From the NCBI RefSeq assembly GCF_030406405.1, contig NZ_JAUEPL010000025.1, positions 27,281 through 91,280 on the forward strand: DNA of 64,000 nt. The letters run 5' to 3'. This DNA comes from Streptomyces ficellus (GTDB lineage Bacteria; Actinomycetota; Actinomycetes; Streptomycetales; Streptomycetaceae). This document shows, in pieces, positions 34,129 through 44,744 of the stretch. The notes under the pieces are model-generated. The model was not told the origin of the DNA. It searched no databases and was given only the letters and a program-made list of their open reading frames with translations. Both the position numbers and the translations under genes were made by a program. Positions within the stretch are counted from its first letter, which is position 1. The number at the start of each line of letters is the position of its first letter.

Positions 34129-35148
34129 ATGCCCCGCCCCTTGGCCCGCCGCCTCGCCGCTGTCGTCGCGGCGGGTGGCCTGCTCCTGCCCGCCCTCGGG
34201 GCCTGTAGCAGCGAACCGGCCGGACTCGTCATCTACTCCGGCCGCAACGAGAACCTGGTGAAACCGCTCATCGAGAAGCTGGAGAAGCACCTCGGCACCA
34301 CGGTCGAGGTCCGCTACGGCGACAGCGCCGAGCTGTCGGCGCAGCTGTTGGAGGAGGGCGACAAGACCGAGGCGGGCCTGTTCCTCTCACAGGACGCGGG
34401 CGCGCTCGGCGCGCTGTCCAAGGAAGGGCGCCTGGCCGCACTGCCGAAGGCGACACTGGACAAGGTGGCGCCCGCCTTCCGCGGTTCGGCCGGTGACTGG
34501 ACCGGCGTCAGCGGGCGCGTCAGGGTCCTCGCGTACCACCCGGAGAAAGTGCCCACGCCGCCGGACAGCGTCCACGAGCTGGTGAAGCCGGAGTGGAAGG
34601 GCAAGATCGGTTACGCCCCGACCAACGCCTCCTTCCAGGCGTTCGTCACCGGCATGCGCGTCCTGGAGGGCGACGACGCCACCCGGAACTGGCTCAAGGG
34701 GCTCAAGGCCAACGAGCCCAAGGCGTACGAGAAGAACACCGACATCCTCAACGCCGTCGACTCCGGCGAGGTCTCGCTCGGCCTGCTCAACCACTACTAC
34801 TGGTACGAGAAGGTCGCCGAGGAGGGCCAGGACAAGGTCGAGGCCAAGGTGCACTTCCTGCCCAAGGGCGACCCGGGCGGCCTGGTCAACGTGGCCGGCG
34901 CGGGCATCCTCAAGGGCGGCGACAAGAAGCGGAGCGCGTACGCGCACAAGGCGGTCGACTTCCTGTTGTCGGCGCAGGCGCAGAAGTACTTCGCCGAGGA
35001 GACCAAGGAGTACCCGCTGGCGGCGGGGGTGCGGACGGCCGAGGGCGTGCCTCCGCTGGAGACCCTGCAGCCGCCGAAGATCGACCTGGGCAGGCTGGAC
35101 TCGCTGAAGCAGACCCTGGCCATGCTGCAGGACGCCGGGATGGTCTGA
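34129..35148 (+). CDS. ferric-iron ABC transporter substrate-binding lipoprotein (FbpA/FutA type)
   Basis: 339 residues. Signal peptide with lipobox LGACSS (Cys26). The mature part begins LVIYSGRNENLVKPLIEKLE, the standard start of FbpA-class proteins, and has the conserved iron-ligand tyrosines in NHYYWYEKVAEE, plus WKGKIGYAPTNASFQAFV. It captures Fe3+ (or a small chelate) for the downstream permease and ATPase. A shared promoter region has an iron box. It is followed three bases later by the permease gene. Confidence 0.92.
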   Translation: MPRPLARRLAAVVAAGGLLLPALGACSSEPAGLVIYSGRNENLVKPLIEKLEKHLGTTVEVRYGDSAELSAQLLEEGDKTEAGLFLSQDAGALGALSKEGRLAALPKATLDKVAPAFRGSAGDWTGVSGRVRVLAYHPEKVPTPPDSVHELVKPEWKGKIGYAPTNASFQAFVTGMRVLEGDDATRNWLKGLKANEPKAYEKNTDILNAVDSGEVSLGLLNHYYWYEKVAEEGQDKVEAKVHFLPKGDPGGLVNVAGAGILKGGDKKRSAYAHKAVDFLLSAQAQKYFAEETKEYPLAAGVRTAEGVPPLETLQPPKIDLGRLDSLKQTLAMLQDAGMV

Positions 35149-35151
35149 CGA

Positions 35152-36744
35152 GTGACCGGAGCGGATTCCTCCGCCCGGCCGCGTCGCGCTTCCCGCCCGG
35201 CGGGCGCCCCGGCGCCCGCCGGGCGCCGGCGTCCCGGAGGCGGGCCCTCGTGGATCCTCACGGTCCCCGCCGTGGCGGGCGCGGCGCTCGCCGTGCTGCC
35301 GCTGGTGTACCTGGCCGTCCGGGCGCTGGAGCGCGGCTTCGCCTTCGCGTGGGACGTCGTCGCCGACGAGCGGACCGGCCTGCTGCTCCTGCGCAGCCTC
35401 GGGCTCGCCGCGGCCGTCGTCGCGGCGTGCCTGGTGCTCGGCGTGTCGCTGGCCTGGCTGACCGTGCGCACGGCGCTGCCCGGCGCCCGCGCCTGGTCGG
35501 TGCTGGTGACGCTGCCGCTGGCGGTGCCGAGTTACGTCGCCGCGTTCGCGTGGCTGTCCGCCGCGCCCGCGCTCGCCGGGTTCACGGGGTCGGCGCTGGC
35601 ACTGACGCTGGTGAGCTTCCCGTACGTGTACCTGCCGGTCGCCGCCGCGCTGCGCGGCACCGACCCGGCGCAGGAAGAGGTGGCGCGCTCGCTGGGGCAC
35701 GGGCCCGTGCGTACCTTCCTGCGGGTCACGCTGCCCCAGCTGCGCCCGGCGGCGGCGGGAGGCGGGCTGCTCGTCGCGCTGTACGTGCTCTCCGACTTCG
35801 GTGCCGTGTCGCTGATGCGGTACGACACGTTCACGCGCGCCGTCTTCACGTCCTACCGGGCGAGCTTCGACCGGACGCCGGCCGCCGCGCTGAGCGCCGT
35901 ACTGGTGCTGATGACGATCGCTCTGGTGGCGGCCGAGGCCCGCACCCGGGGCCGGGCGGGCCACGCCAGGACGGGGACGGGTACGGCGCGCCCCGCCGTC
36001 GCGGTACGGCTGCGCGGGCCGCTGCGGCAGGGGGCGCTCGTGTGGTGCGGGGCGGTCGTGGCCGCCTCCGTGGCGTTCCCGCTGGGCACGCTCGGCTACT
36101 GGCTGGCCGTGGGCAGCTCGGCCACCTGGGACCCGGCCACGCTGGCCGACACCGCGTCCACCACGCTCGGCGTGGCCGCCGCCGGGGCGACGCTCACGAC
36201 CCTGCTCGCGCTGCCCGTCGGGGTGATCGCCGCACGTCACCGCGGCCGTGTCGCACACCTGCTGGAGCAGGCGGCGTACGCGGGGCACGCGGTGCCGGGC
36301 ATCACCGTGGGGCTGTCCCTGGTGTTCTTCGCCGTCCGCTACGCCGAGCCGCTGTACCAGGAACTCCCCCTGCTGGTCTGCGCGTACGCCGTGCTGTTCC
36401 TGCCGGTCGCGGTGGCCGCCACCCGCGCCGCCGTTCTCCAGGCGCCGCCCGTGCTGGAGGACGTCGCCCGGTCCCTGGGGCGCTCGCCCCTGGGCGTGCT
36501 GCGGGAGGTCACCGTGCCGCTCGCCGCGCCCGGGGTCGCCGCCGGGGCCGCCCTGACGTTCGTGGTCTGCATGAAGGAACTCCCCGCGACCCTGCTGCTG
36601 CGCCCCACCGGCATGGACACCCTCGCCACCCGGCTGTGGACGGAGACCGGCGCCGGGTCGTTCGCCGCGGCGGCGCCCTACGCGGCGGCCCTCATCCTGC
36701 TCGCCGCCGTCCCCTCGTACCTCCTCGGAAGGCAGCGCCCATGA
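35152..36744 (+). CDS. ferric-iron ABC transporter permease, two fused membrane domains (FbpB type)
   Basis: 530 residues, GTG start. Two copies of the six-helix permease unit are fused. The EAA loops are seen as DPAQEEVARSLGHGPVRTFL in the first half and EDVARSLGRSPLGVLREVTV in the second, each followed by P-L-A/R-P. This single-chain, two-domain layout is characteristic of ferric transporters. The stop overlaps the ATP-binding subunit by four bases. Confidence 0.93.
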   Translation: MTGADSSARPRRASRPAGAPAPAGRRRPGGGPSWILTVPAVAGAALAVLPLVYLAVRALERGFAFAWDVVADERTGLLLLRSLGLAAAVVAACLVLGVSLAWLTVRTALPGARAWSVLVTLPLAVPSYVAAFAWLSAAPALAGFTGSALALTLVSFPYVYLPVAAALRGTDPAQEEVARSLGHGPVRTFLRVTLPQLRPAAAGGGLLVALYVLSDFGAVSLMRYDTFTRAVFTSYRASFDRTPAAALSAVLVLMTIALVAAEARTRGRAGHARTGTGTARPAVAVRLRGPLRQGALVWCGAVVAASVAFPLGTLGYWLAVGSSATWDPATLADTASTTLGVAAAGATLTTLLALPVGVIAARHRGRVAHLLEQAAYAGHAVPGITVGLSLVFFAVRYAEPLYQELPLLVCAYAVLFLPVAVAATRAAVLQAPPVLEDVARSLGRSPLGVLREVTVPLAAPGVAAGAALTFVVCMKELPATLLLRPTGMDTLATRLWTETGAGSFAAAAPYAAALILLAAVPSYLLGRQRP

Positions 36745-37793
36745 GTCAGCTCCGGATCGAGGGACTGGTCAAGGGGTACGGGCCCGGGGGCGCCGTGCTG
36801 CGCGGCCTCGACCTCACCGTGCCGGGTGGCGCCCTCGCCGCCGTGCTGGGCCCCTCGGGATGCGGCAAGACCACCCTGCTGCGCGTCGTCGCCGGGTTCC
36901 TGCGCGCCGACGCGGGCACCGTGTCGGTGGGCGGCCGGGTGCTGAGCGGGCCGGGTGCCCAGGTGCCGCCGGAGCGGCGCCGGATCGGCATCGTGCCGCA
37001 GGAAGGGGCGCTCTTCCCGCACCTGAGCGTCGCCCGGAACGTCGCGTTCGGGCTGACCGGCCTCGACCGGGCGGTGCGGCGCCGCCGTACGGAGGACATG
37101 CTGGAGCTCGTCGGCCTCGCCGGGTACGGCGACCGGATGCCGCACGAGCTGTCCGGCGGGCAGCAGCAGCGGGTCGCCCTGGCGCGCGCGCTCGCCCCCG
37201 AGCCGCAGCTCGTGCTGCTGGACGAGCCGTTCAACGCGCTGGACAGCGCCCTGCGGACGGGGGTGCGCGCCGATGTCCGGGCCGCCCTGCGCGCCACGGG
37301 GGCCACGGCGGTGCTCGTGACCCACGACCAGCAGGAGGCACTGTCCACGGCGGACCTCGTCGCGGTCGTACGGGACGGGCGGGTGGCCCAGTGCGGCACC
37401 CCCGAGGAGGTGTACCGCCGCCCGGCCGACCCGTGGGTCGCGGGGTTCGTCGGTGACGCCGTGCTGGTGCCCGGCACCGTCGAGGGCGGCACGGCCACCA
37501 CGGCCCTCGGCCCGGTCCCGCTCGCGCTCGCGGAGCGGCCCGCCACGCCGGCGGACGGCACGGTCCTGCTGCGCCCGGAGCAGCTGTGCCTCACCGAGGC
37601 GGGGACCGCCGGGCCGGCCGCCGCCCGGGGCACGGTCCTCGACGTCCGATTCCACGGCCACGACGCCATGGTGACCGTCGAGGTGGCGGGCCTGGAGGCG
37701 CCCGTGGCCGTGCGCGCGGCCGGCCCGGTCGGGGTGCGCCCGGGCGACGCGGTCGGCATCCGGGTGACCGGTGAGGCGACCGTGCACCCGTGA
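36741..37793 (+). CDS. ferric-iron ABC transporter ATP-binding protein (FbpC type)
   Basis: 350 residues. Walker A GPSGCGKTT, Q-loop VPQEGALFPHLSV, signature LSGGQQQRVALARAL, Walker B LVLLDEPF, switch VTHDQ. The C-terminal TOBE-like extension (residues 240-350) contains LLRPEQLCL and DVRFHGHDAMV, as in FbpC/PotA-like subunits. It powers the fused permease. The operon then ends; a dodecin gene starts 114 bases later. Confidence 0.94.
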   Translation: MSQLRIEGLVKGYGPGGAVLRGLDLTVPGGALAAVLGPSGCGKTTLLRVVAGFLRADAGTVSVGGRVLSGPGAQVPPERRRIGIVPQEGALFPHLSVARNVAFGLTGLDRAVRRRRTEDMLELVGLAGYGDRMPHELSGGQQQRVALARALAPEPQLVLLDEPFNALDSALRTGVRADVRAALRATGATAVLVTHDQQEALSTADLVAVVRDGRVAQCGTPEEVYRRPADPWVAGFVGDAVLVPGTVEGGTATTALGPVPLALAERPATPADGTVLLRPEQLCLTEAGTAGPAAARGTVLDVRFHGHDAMVTVEVAGLEAPVAVRAAGPVGVRPGDAVGIRVTGEATVHP

Positions 37794-37907
37794 CCCGGGG
37801 ACCCCTGGGCGGGCCCGCGGGCGACGCCTCGCGGACCCCGGCGCGCTGGGGCACGGTGGAAGGACGCACCACCGGGCGATGACGACCGGGCGAACGAGGA
37901 GATCCCC

Positions 37908-38132
37908 ATGTCGCACCACACGTACCGCGTCACCGAAATCGTCGGGACCTCGCACGAAGGCGTGGACGAGGCGATGCGCAACGGCATCGCGCGCGCCTCG
38001 GAGACGCTGCGCAACCTGGACTGGTTCGAGGTGACGCAGATCAGGGGCCACATCGAGAACGGCCGCATCGCCCACTACCAGGTCGGGCTGAAGGTCGGGT
38101 TCCGTCTGGAGGACGGCGCCGAGGCCGGCTGA
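37908..38132 (+). CDS. dodecin family flavin-binding protein
   Basis: 74 residues: MSHHTYRVTEIVGTSHEGVD with the family pattern 'NGIARASETLRNLDWFEV', then the short VTQIRGHIENGRIAHYQV strand. Dodecins assemble into a 12-mer that stores flavins (or CoA-linked cofactors). Full length for the family. GAGGAG lies close before the start. It ends exactly where the convergent HAD gene ends. Confidence 0.93.
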   Translation: MSHHTYRVTEIVGTSHEGVDEAMRNGIARASETLRNLDWFEVTQIRGHIENGRIAHYQVGLKVGFRLEDGAEAG

Positions 38133-38621
38133 TCAGGTCCGGCCCTCCTTCTCCTGGGCCTCCACCAGCGCCTCGGAGCTCTCCGCCCAGCGGGCCCGTA
38201 CCACCCGGAACCCCGCCCGTTCGGCGGCGTCGCACACCAGCTCGTCGTCGTCCACGAGCATGCGGATCTCGCGGGTGGCGGAGAGCCGGCGCAGGATCTC
38301 CAGCTTGGTGACCCGGGCCGGGCGCCGGTCCTGGTCGCGGCGCATGTGGACCGGGCCCTCGGGCAGGCCGTGCTGGGCCAGCCACGCGACCGTGTCCTCG
38401 CGGCACCGTTCGGGGCGGCCCGTGAGGTACACGACCTCGCACTCCCCCGCCGCCTCCAGGCACAGCTCCACACCCCGCGCGAGCGGCGGGTCCTTCGGCG
38501 CGGCGGCGAAGAAGGCGTCCCAGTCGCGCGGCGTGCGCTCCAGGAAACGCTGCCGGTGCCGGGCGTCGGACAGGGTGTTGTCCAGGTCGAATACGGCCAG
38601 TGGCCTGCTGTTTCGCGTCAC
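38133..38621 (-). CDS. HAD-superfamily phosphatase (NIF/acid-phosphatase-like)
   Basis: 162 residues from the GTG at 38621. Motif I FDLDNTLSD gives the nucleophile and acid Asp; motif II VYLTGRPE; C-terminal IRMLVDDDELVCDAAERAG provides motif IV. It resembles the small LNS2/polynucleotide-phosphatase-like HAD proteins common in actinobacteria. Substrate unknown. It is divergent from the flavin monooxygenase gene, with about 50 bases between starts, and convergent with dodecin. Confidence 0.85.
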   Translation of the reverse strand: MTRNSRPLAVFDLDNTLSDARHRQRFLERTPRDWDAFFAAAPKDPPLARGVELCLEAAGECEVVYLTGRPERCREDTVAWLAQHGLPEGPVHMRRDQDRRPARVTKLEILRRLSATREIRMLVDDDELVCDAAERAGFRVVRARWAESSEALVEAQEKEGRT

Positions 38622-38670
38622 GGCACCCAGCGTAGGGAATCCTGGCGCGGCGCAGACGTTGAAACGGGAC

Positions 38671-39684
38671 GTGAGCTCACTGATCGCCTCGACGCCTCTG
38701 TCGGTACTGGACCGCTCCCGCACCCGCGAGGGGCATGGCGGCCCGGAGGCCTTGCGGGACACCGCGGCCCTCGCCCGGGAGCTGGAGGCGCTCGGCTACC
38801 ACCGCTTCTGGGTCTCGGAGCACCACAGCGTGCCGGGCGTCGCGGGCTCGGCGCCGACCGTGCTGGCCGCCGCCGTCGCCGCCGCGACGCGCACCATCCG
38901 GGTCGGCACGGGCGGGGTGATGCTGCCGAACCATCAGCCTCTGGTGGTGGCCGAGCAGTTCGGGGTGCTGGAGTCCCTGTTCCCGGGGCGGATCGACATG
39001 GGCCTGGGCCGTTCGGTGGGCTTCACGGACGGGATACGGCGGGCGCTGGGCCGCGACAAGAAGGACGCCGACGACTTCGCGGGGCGGCTTCAGGAGCTGC
39101 TGGGCTGGTTCAGGGGTACGCAGACGGCGCACCCGCAGGTGCACGCCCGCCCCGCCGAGGGGCTGCGGGTGCCTCCGTACGTCCTGGCCACCGGCGAGGG
39201 CGCGGCGATCGCCGCCGCGGCGGGGCTGCCGCTGGTGATAGGGGACCTGAAGGGCCGGTCGAAGGTGGTGGCCGCGGTCGAGCGCTACCGCGCGGACTTC
39301 CGCCCGTCCGCCTGGTCCGATGAGCCGTACGTCGTCGTGGCCGGCACCGTCGTGGTCGCCGGGACCGAGGAGGAGGCCGCGCGGCTGCTGATGCCGGAGG
39401 CGTGGTCGCTGGCGTACTCGCGCACACAGGGCGTCTTCCCGCCGCTCGCGCCGCCGGAGCGGATCGAGGGGCTGACGATGACGGCCAAGCAGCGGGAGTG
39501 GTACGAGTCGGCTCTGCGCGGCCACATCCACGGCACCGAGGAGCAGGTGCGGGACGCGTTGGAGGAGGCGGTGAAGGAGACGGGCGCCGATGAGATCCTG
39601 GTGACGACGAGCACGTACGATCGCGCGGCGCTGCTGGACTCCCACCGGAGGCTCGCCCGCCTCGCGGGCCTGGCGCCGCGCTGA
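38671..39684 (+). CDS. LLM-class flavin-dependent oxidoreductase
   Basis: 337 residues from a GTG at 38671. Luciferase-like TIM barrel with ALGYHRFWVSEHHSVPGVAG, VGTGGVMLPNHQPLVVAEQF and ESLFPGRIDMGLGRS, the set typical of the MsnO8-like group. It oxidises a substrate with FMNH2 or F420 and O2. No biosynthetic cluster surrounds it, so the role is open. It converges with melC2 at a GC hairpin. Confidence 0.88.
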   Translation: MSSLIASTPLSVLDRSRTREGHGGPEALRDTAALARELEALGYHRFWVSEHHSVPGVAGSAPTVLAAAVAAATRTIRVGTGGVMLPNHQPLVVAEQFGVLESLFPGRIDMGLGRSVGFTDGIRRALGRDKKDADDFAGRLQELLGWFRGTQTAHPQVHARPAEGLRVPPYVLATGEGAAIAAAAGLPLVIGDLKGRSKVVAAVERYRADFRPSAWSDEPYVVVAGTVVVAGTEEEAARLLMPEAWSLAYSRTQGVFPPLAPPERIEGLTMTAKQREWYESALRGHIHGTEEQVRDALEEAVKETGADEILVTTSTYDRAALLDSHRRLARLAGLAPR

Positions 39685-39689
39685 CACCG

Positions 39690-39704
39690 GGCCCGCCGCG
39701 GGCC
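39690..39704. terminator. short GC hairpin between convergent LLM oxidoreductase and melC2
   Basis: GGCCC-GCCGC-GGGCC, 5-base arms, in the 21-base gap between two convergent stop codons. It could serve both transcripts, but the stem is short. Confidence 0.4.
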
Positions 39705-39705
39705 G

Positions 39706-40533
39706 TCAGGCCGCCGTGTCGTAGGTGTAGTGACGGGTGTGATCCAGCATGTCGGCCGGGGTGACGTCGTTCCACGGGCGCATGGTGTCGGTCAGATCCA
39801 CGACGTTCGGGGTCCCGGCGGCCGGCAGGTAGCCGGAGCGGGGGTGGCGGGCCTGCCAGTCGGCCCAGAGCTTGTCGATGAACGCGTGGTGCAGCCAGAA
39901 CACCGGGTCGTTCGGGGACGCGCCGGCCGCCATGTGGCCGCCGACCCACACATGGACGCGGTTGTGCAGGTTGGCGCCGCGCCAGCCCTCCAGATGGTTG
40001 CGGAAGCCGTCGGAGGCGCTGTTCCAGGGCGCCATGTCGTACGTCTCGATGGCGAGGACGGAGTCCACCTCGGCTCGCGTGGGCAACTGCCGGCCGTTCG
40101 CGCCGAGGGCGCGGCGCAGATAGTCCCGGCCGTCGACGCGGACGGTGACGGCCCAGCGGCCGCCGGACGCGGCGAACGGTCCGTCCATGACCCGGCCGTC
40201 ACGGCTGCGGCCCGAACCGCCCAGGAAGTCGGGCGCCCAGAGAGAGGCGCGGGGCGTGCGGTCCACCGTCCAGTCCCAGTACGGCAGGGTGACGGACGGA
40301 TCGATGGCCTGGAGCGCCTGTTCGAACTGGAGCAGGAATCTGCGGTGCCAGGGCAGGAACGACGGTGAGCGGTGGCCGACGCGGTCGCCGCTGTCGGTGT
40401 CGGCCATGATGAAGTCGTTGTGCGTCGAGACGAAGGTGTCGTACCGGCCGCTGCGCTTGAGTTCGAGCAGGGCGTCGATGAAACGCTTCTTCTCGGTGGC
40501 GGTCAGCTGTGCCTGGTTCTTGCGTACGGTCAT
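39706..40533 (-). CDS. melC2: tyrosinase
   Basis: 275 residues, the usual Streptomyces length. Copper A ligands H38, H54 and H63 (STHNDF, VGHRSPSFLPWH). Copper B ligands H190, H194 and H216 (NLHNRVHVW, FWLHHAF). Hydroxylates monophenols and oxidises diphenols to quinones for melanin. It has no signal peptide and depends on MelC1 for copper loading and Tat export. GGGAG precedes the ATG at 40533; it follows melC1 by 23 bases. Confidence 0.97.
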   Translation of the reverse strand: MTVRKNQAQLTATEKKRFIDALLELKRSGRYDTFVSTHNDFIMADTDSGDRVGHRSPSFLPWHRRFLLQFEQALQAIDPSVTLPYWDWTVDRTPRASLWAPDFLGGSGRSRDGRVMDGPFAASGGRWAVTVRVDGRDYLRRALGANGRQLPTRAEVDSVLAIETYDMAPWNSASDGFRNHLEGWRGANLHNRVHVWVGGHMAAGASPNDPVFWLHHAFIDKLWADWQARHPRSGYLPAAGTPNVVDLTDTMRPWNDVTPADMLDHTRHYTYDTAA

Positions 40534-40556
40534 GATGACGCGGCTCCCGGATCGGG

Positions 40557-40940
40557 TCAGGACGAGGTGAGCGGAACGAGCGGAGCGCCCTGGAGCTCGC
40601 GGACGGCGGCGCGGGCCACCGCGAGGGGCGTGGCGACCGGCTCGTAGTGCGTGATCACGCTGATCCAGGTGCCGTCCGCGTTCCGCATCACGTGCAGTTC
40701 CCCACCGTCGATGCGTATGGAGTAGCCGCCGTGGTGGCCCCCGTGGTGGCCGCCGCCGCGGGAAGGGCCGCCCTTGATGCGGCGGCCCATGAATATCTCC
40801 TCGAAAGGCGCCGGGCCGGTGGGGTGGGCGGAGGAGCCTGCGGCGGGCTCGGGCGCGGCGGTGGCCCGGCCGGCTGCGGTGAGGCCGAGAGCCGCGCCGG
40901 CGGTGACACCCAGCGCCTGGCGGCGGGTGATTCTGGACAT
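40557..40940 (-). CDS. melC1: tyrosinase cofactor/chaperone MelC1
   Basis: 127 residues. Twin-arginine signal RITRRQALGVTAGAALGLTAAG, then a short Pro/Ala linker and the cofactor domain with the His-rich segment GGGHHGGHHGG and FEEIFMGRRIKG, ending LHVMRNADGTWISVITHYEP. It delivers copper to MelC2 and carries it through Tat. GGGGGA six bases before the ATG at 40940 fixes the start. Confidence 0.95.
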   Translation of the reverse strand: MSRITRRQALGVTAGAALGLTAAGRATAAPEPAAGSSAHPTGPAPFEEIFMGRRIKGGPSRGGGHHGGHHGGYSIRIDGGELHVMRNADGTWISVITHYEPVATPLAVARAAVRELQGAPLVPLTSS

Positions 40941-41263
40941 GGGAAATCCCCCAGGAAGTGCGGTGGTCGGGTACGCCGGGGGTCGGTCATGCGCCCCGGC
41001 ATGCCCATACCTACGCGGGCGCCCCTGACCAGCGGAAATCCCTGGGGGATGGGGAGGTCACGATACGGACATGTCCGTATACGTAGTGCAGAGTTGAACG
41101 GGGTGGATCTTGCTGTTCTCGCGTCCGAGCGGGCCCCGGAACGGAATTCTTACGGGGAGCGTGGCGGCCTCGTACGGAATATTCCTCTCCGGGGCGCCGG
41201 GCGTGGCCGCGGTCACGTCTGGAAACTGTCCGGAAATGGCCACCCCCGCACGGGAATCACGGC
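40941..41263. promoter_or_regulatory. 323-base region upstream of melC, downstream of sdhB
   Basis: No gene is seen. It contains a perfect 18-base palindrome (listed next). Its right side, around 41100-41260, has several AATTC/GGAATATTCC short palindromes but no convincing terminator for sdhB. A melC promoter should lie between the palindrome and 40940 on the minus strand. Confidence 0.5.
41063..41080. promoter_or_regulatory. perfect 18-base palindrome upstream of melC1
   Basis: ATACGGACATGTCCGTAT, fully self-complementary, 123-140 bases upstream of the melC1 start. This is the size and symmetry of a TetR/MarR-class operator. No such regulator gene is adjacent. Confidence 0.65.
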
Positions 41264-42006
41264 TCAGCGTCGCGCCTTCCGGGTGGCCCGCAGCCACTCC
41301 TTGTTCATCGCGGCGATCGACGGCAGCGGGATGCCCTTGGGGCAGGCCGTGGCGCACTCGCCGGTCAGCGTGCAGCCGCCGAAGCCCTCCTCGTCCATGA
41401 CCCTGACCATGTCCAGGACGCGGGTCTCACGCTCCGGCGCGCCCTGCGGCAGGACGTTGAGGTGGTTGACCTTCGCCGAGGTGAAGAGCATCGCCGAGCC
41501 GTTGGGGCACGCCGCCACGCAGGCGCCGCAGCCGATGCACTCGGCGTGCTCGAAGGCGAAGTCGGCGTCCGCCTTGGGCACGGGCGTCGCGTGCGCCTCC
41601 GGCGCGGAGCCGGTGGGGGCGCTGATGTAGCCGCCGGCCTGGATGATCCGGTCGAACGCGGACCGGTCCACCACCAGGTCCTTGACCACCGGGAAGGCGG
41701 CGGCCCGCCACGGTTCGATGTCGATGGTGTCGCCGTCCCGGAACGAGCGCATGTGAAGCTGGCAGCTGGTGGTGCGCTCGGGCCCGTGGGCGTCGCCGTT
41801 GATGACCAGGGAGCAGGCTCCGCAGATTCCCTCACGGCAGTCGTGGTCGAAGGCGACGGGGTCCTCGCCCCGGAGGATGAGCTCCTCGTTGAGGGTGTCG
41901 AGCATCTCCAGGAAGGACATGTCCGGGGAGATGCCGTCCACCTCGTAGGTGGCCATGGCGCCGGGGGCGCCGGCGTTCTTCTGGCGCCAGACGCGCAGGG
42001 TGAGCC

Positions 42007-42010
<4 letters not shown>
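41264..42010 (-). CDS. sdhB: succinate dehydrogenase/fumarate reductase iron-sulfur subunit
   Basis: 248 residues. N-terminal ferredoxin domain with the [2Fe-2S] cysteines in CREGICGACSLVING and a later Cys in TTSCQLHMRSF. The C-terminal part has two cluster motifs, CIGCGACVAACPNGSA and CTLTGECATACPKGIP, for [4Fe-4S] and [3Fe-4S]. Passes electrons from the flavoprotein to the cytochrome b. Overlaps sdhA by four bases. Confidence 0.95.
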
Positions 42011-43953
<1,943 letters not shown>

Positions 43954-43954
43954 G

Positions 43955-44659
43955 TCAGCTCACCACTCCGGTCATGACGGCGACGGGTACGGAGATGAAG
44001 CCCGCGGTCAGCACGAGCGCGAGGCCGCCCGCGACGGTCTTGAGCGCGCGGTCGCGCCTGGCGTTGCCCGCGCCGAGGGTCTGGGCGGCGGACCAGAAGC
44101 CGTGCCGGATGTGCAGCCCGACGGCGAGCATGGCGACGATGTAGATGACGTTGCCGTACCAGGTGGAGAAGGTCGCCACGACGTTCTCGTACGGGTGGCC
44201 CGGCTGCGCGTTCGGGTTCACGGTGAGCGTCGTCAGGTCGAGGATGTGCCAGACGATGAACAGCGCGACGATCACGCCGCCCCAGCGCATGGTGCGGGTC
44301 GCGTAGCTCGCGCGGCGCCGCTTGTGGACGTACGCGGTGGGGCGGGCCCTGATGTCGCGCCGGCTGAGCTGGTACGCGCAGATCCCGTGGGCGATGACGG
44401 CGGTGAGCAGCACGACCCGGGCGATCCACAGGCCCCACTCGTCGTGCAGGACGGGCTCGCCCATGGTCCGCAGCCAGTGGCCGTACGCGTTGAACTCTCC
44501 GGGGCCGAAGAAGACCTTCAGGTTGCCCATCACATGGGCGACCAGGTAGCCGATCATGATCAGGCCGCTGACGGCCATGACCGTCTTCTTGCCGAGTGTC
44601 GATCCCCAGAACGTGCGCATGAGCGACGGTTGTCGATCCGTCCGCGTTGCCAGAGCCAT
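43955..44659 (-). CDS. sdhC: succinate dehydrogenase cytochrome b subunit (single-chain, di-heme type)
   Basis: 234 residues with five predicted membrane helices; heme-ligand candidates in YLVAHVMGNLKVF, AHGICAYQL, FIVWHILDLTTL and VGLHIRHGFWSA. A single large subunit replaces separate SdhC/SdhD, the B-type (menaquinone) arrangement. First gene of sdhCAB; its upstream region is shared with a divergent LysR gene and includes a 17-base inverted repeat. Confidence 0.93.
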   Translation of the reverse strand: MALATRTDRQPSLMRTFWGSTLGKKTVMAVSGLIMIGYLVAHVMGNLKVFFGPGEFNAYGHWLRTMGEPVLHDEWGLWIARVVLLTAVIAHGICAYQLSRRDIRARPTAYVHKRRRASYATRTMRWGGVIVALFIVWHILDLTTLTVNPNAQPGHPYENVVATFSTWYGNVIYIVAMLAVGLHIRHGFWSAAQTLGAGNARRDRALKTVAGGLALVLTAGFISVPVAVMTGVVS

Positions 44660-44718
44660 GGCACCAGACGGTAGGCGGGGGAACCCTCAGAGGTCCAAGA
44701 CATGGTCCGGCTGATCTC

Positions 44719-44735
44719 CATAGGTGGCGCCTATG
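44719..44735. promoter_or_regulatory. inverted repeat CATAGG-N5-CCTATG, likely LysR-type operator
   Basis: Perfect 6-base arms containing the T-N11-A pattern of LysR regulators, 10 bases before the lysR start and 60 bases before sdhC on the other strand. This position suits control of both genes. Confidence 0.75.
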
Positions 44736-44744
44736 CTGGGCGGT

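Noticed and set aside
34593..37793. 1066-codon open frame on the plus strand across the iron transporter operon
   Set aside because: It is an out-of-frame run through three recognised transporter genes; the composition (Arg/Gly/Pro-rich, no domains) shows a GC-bias artefact.
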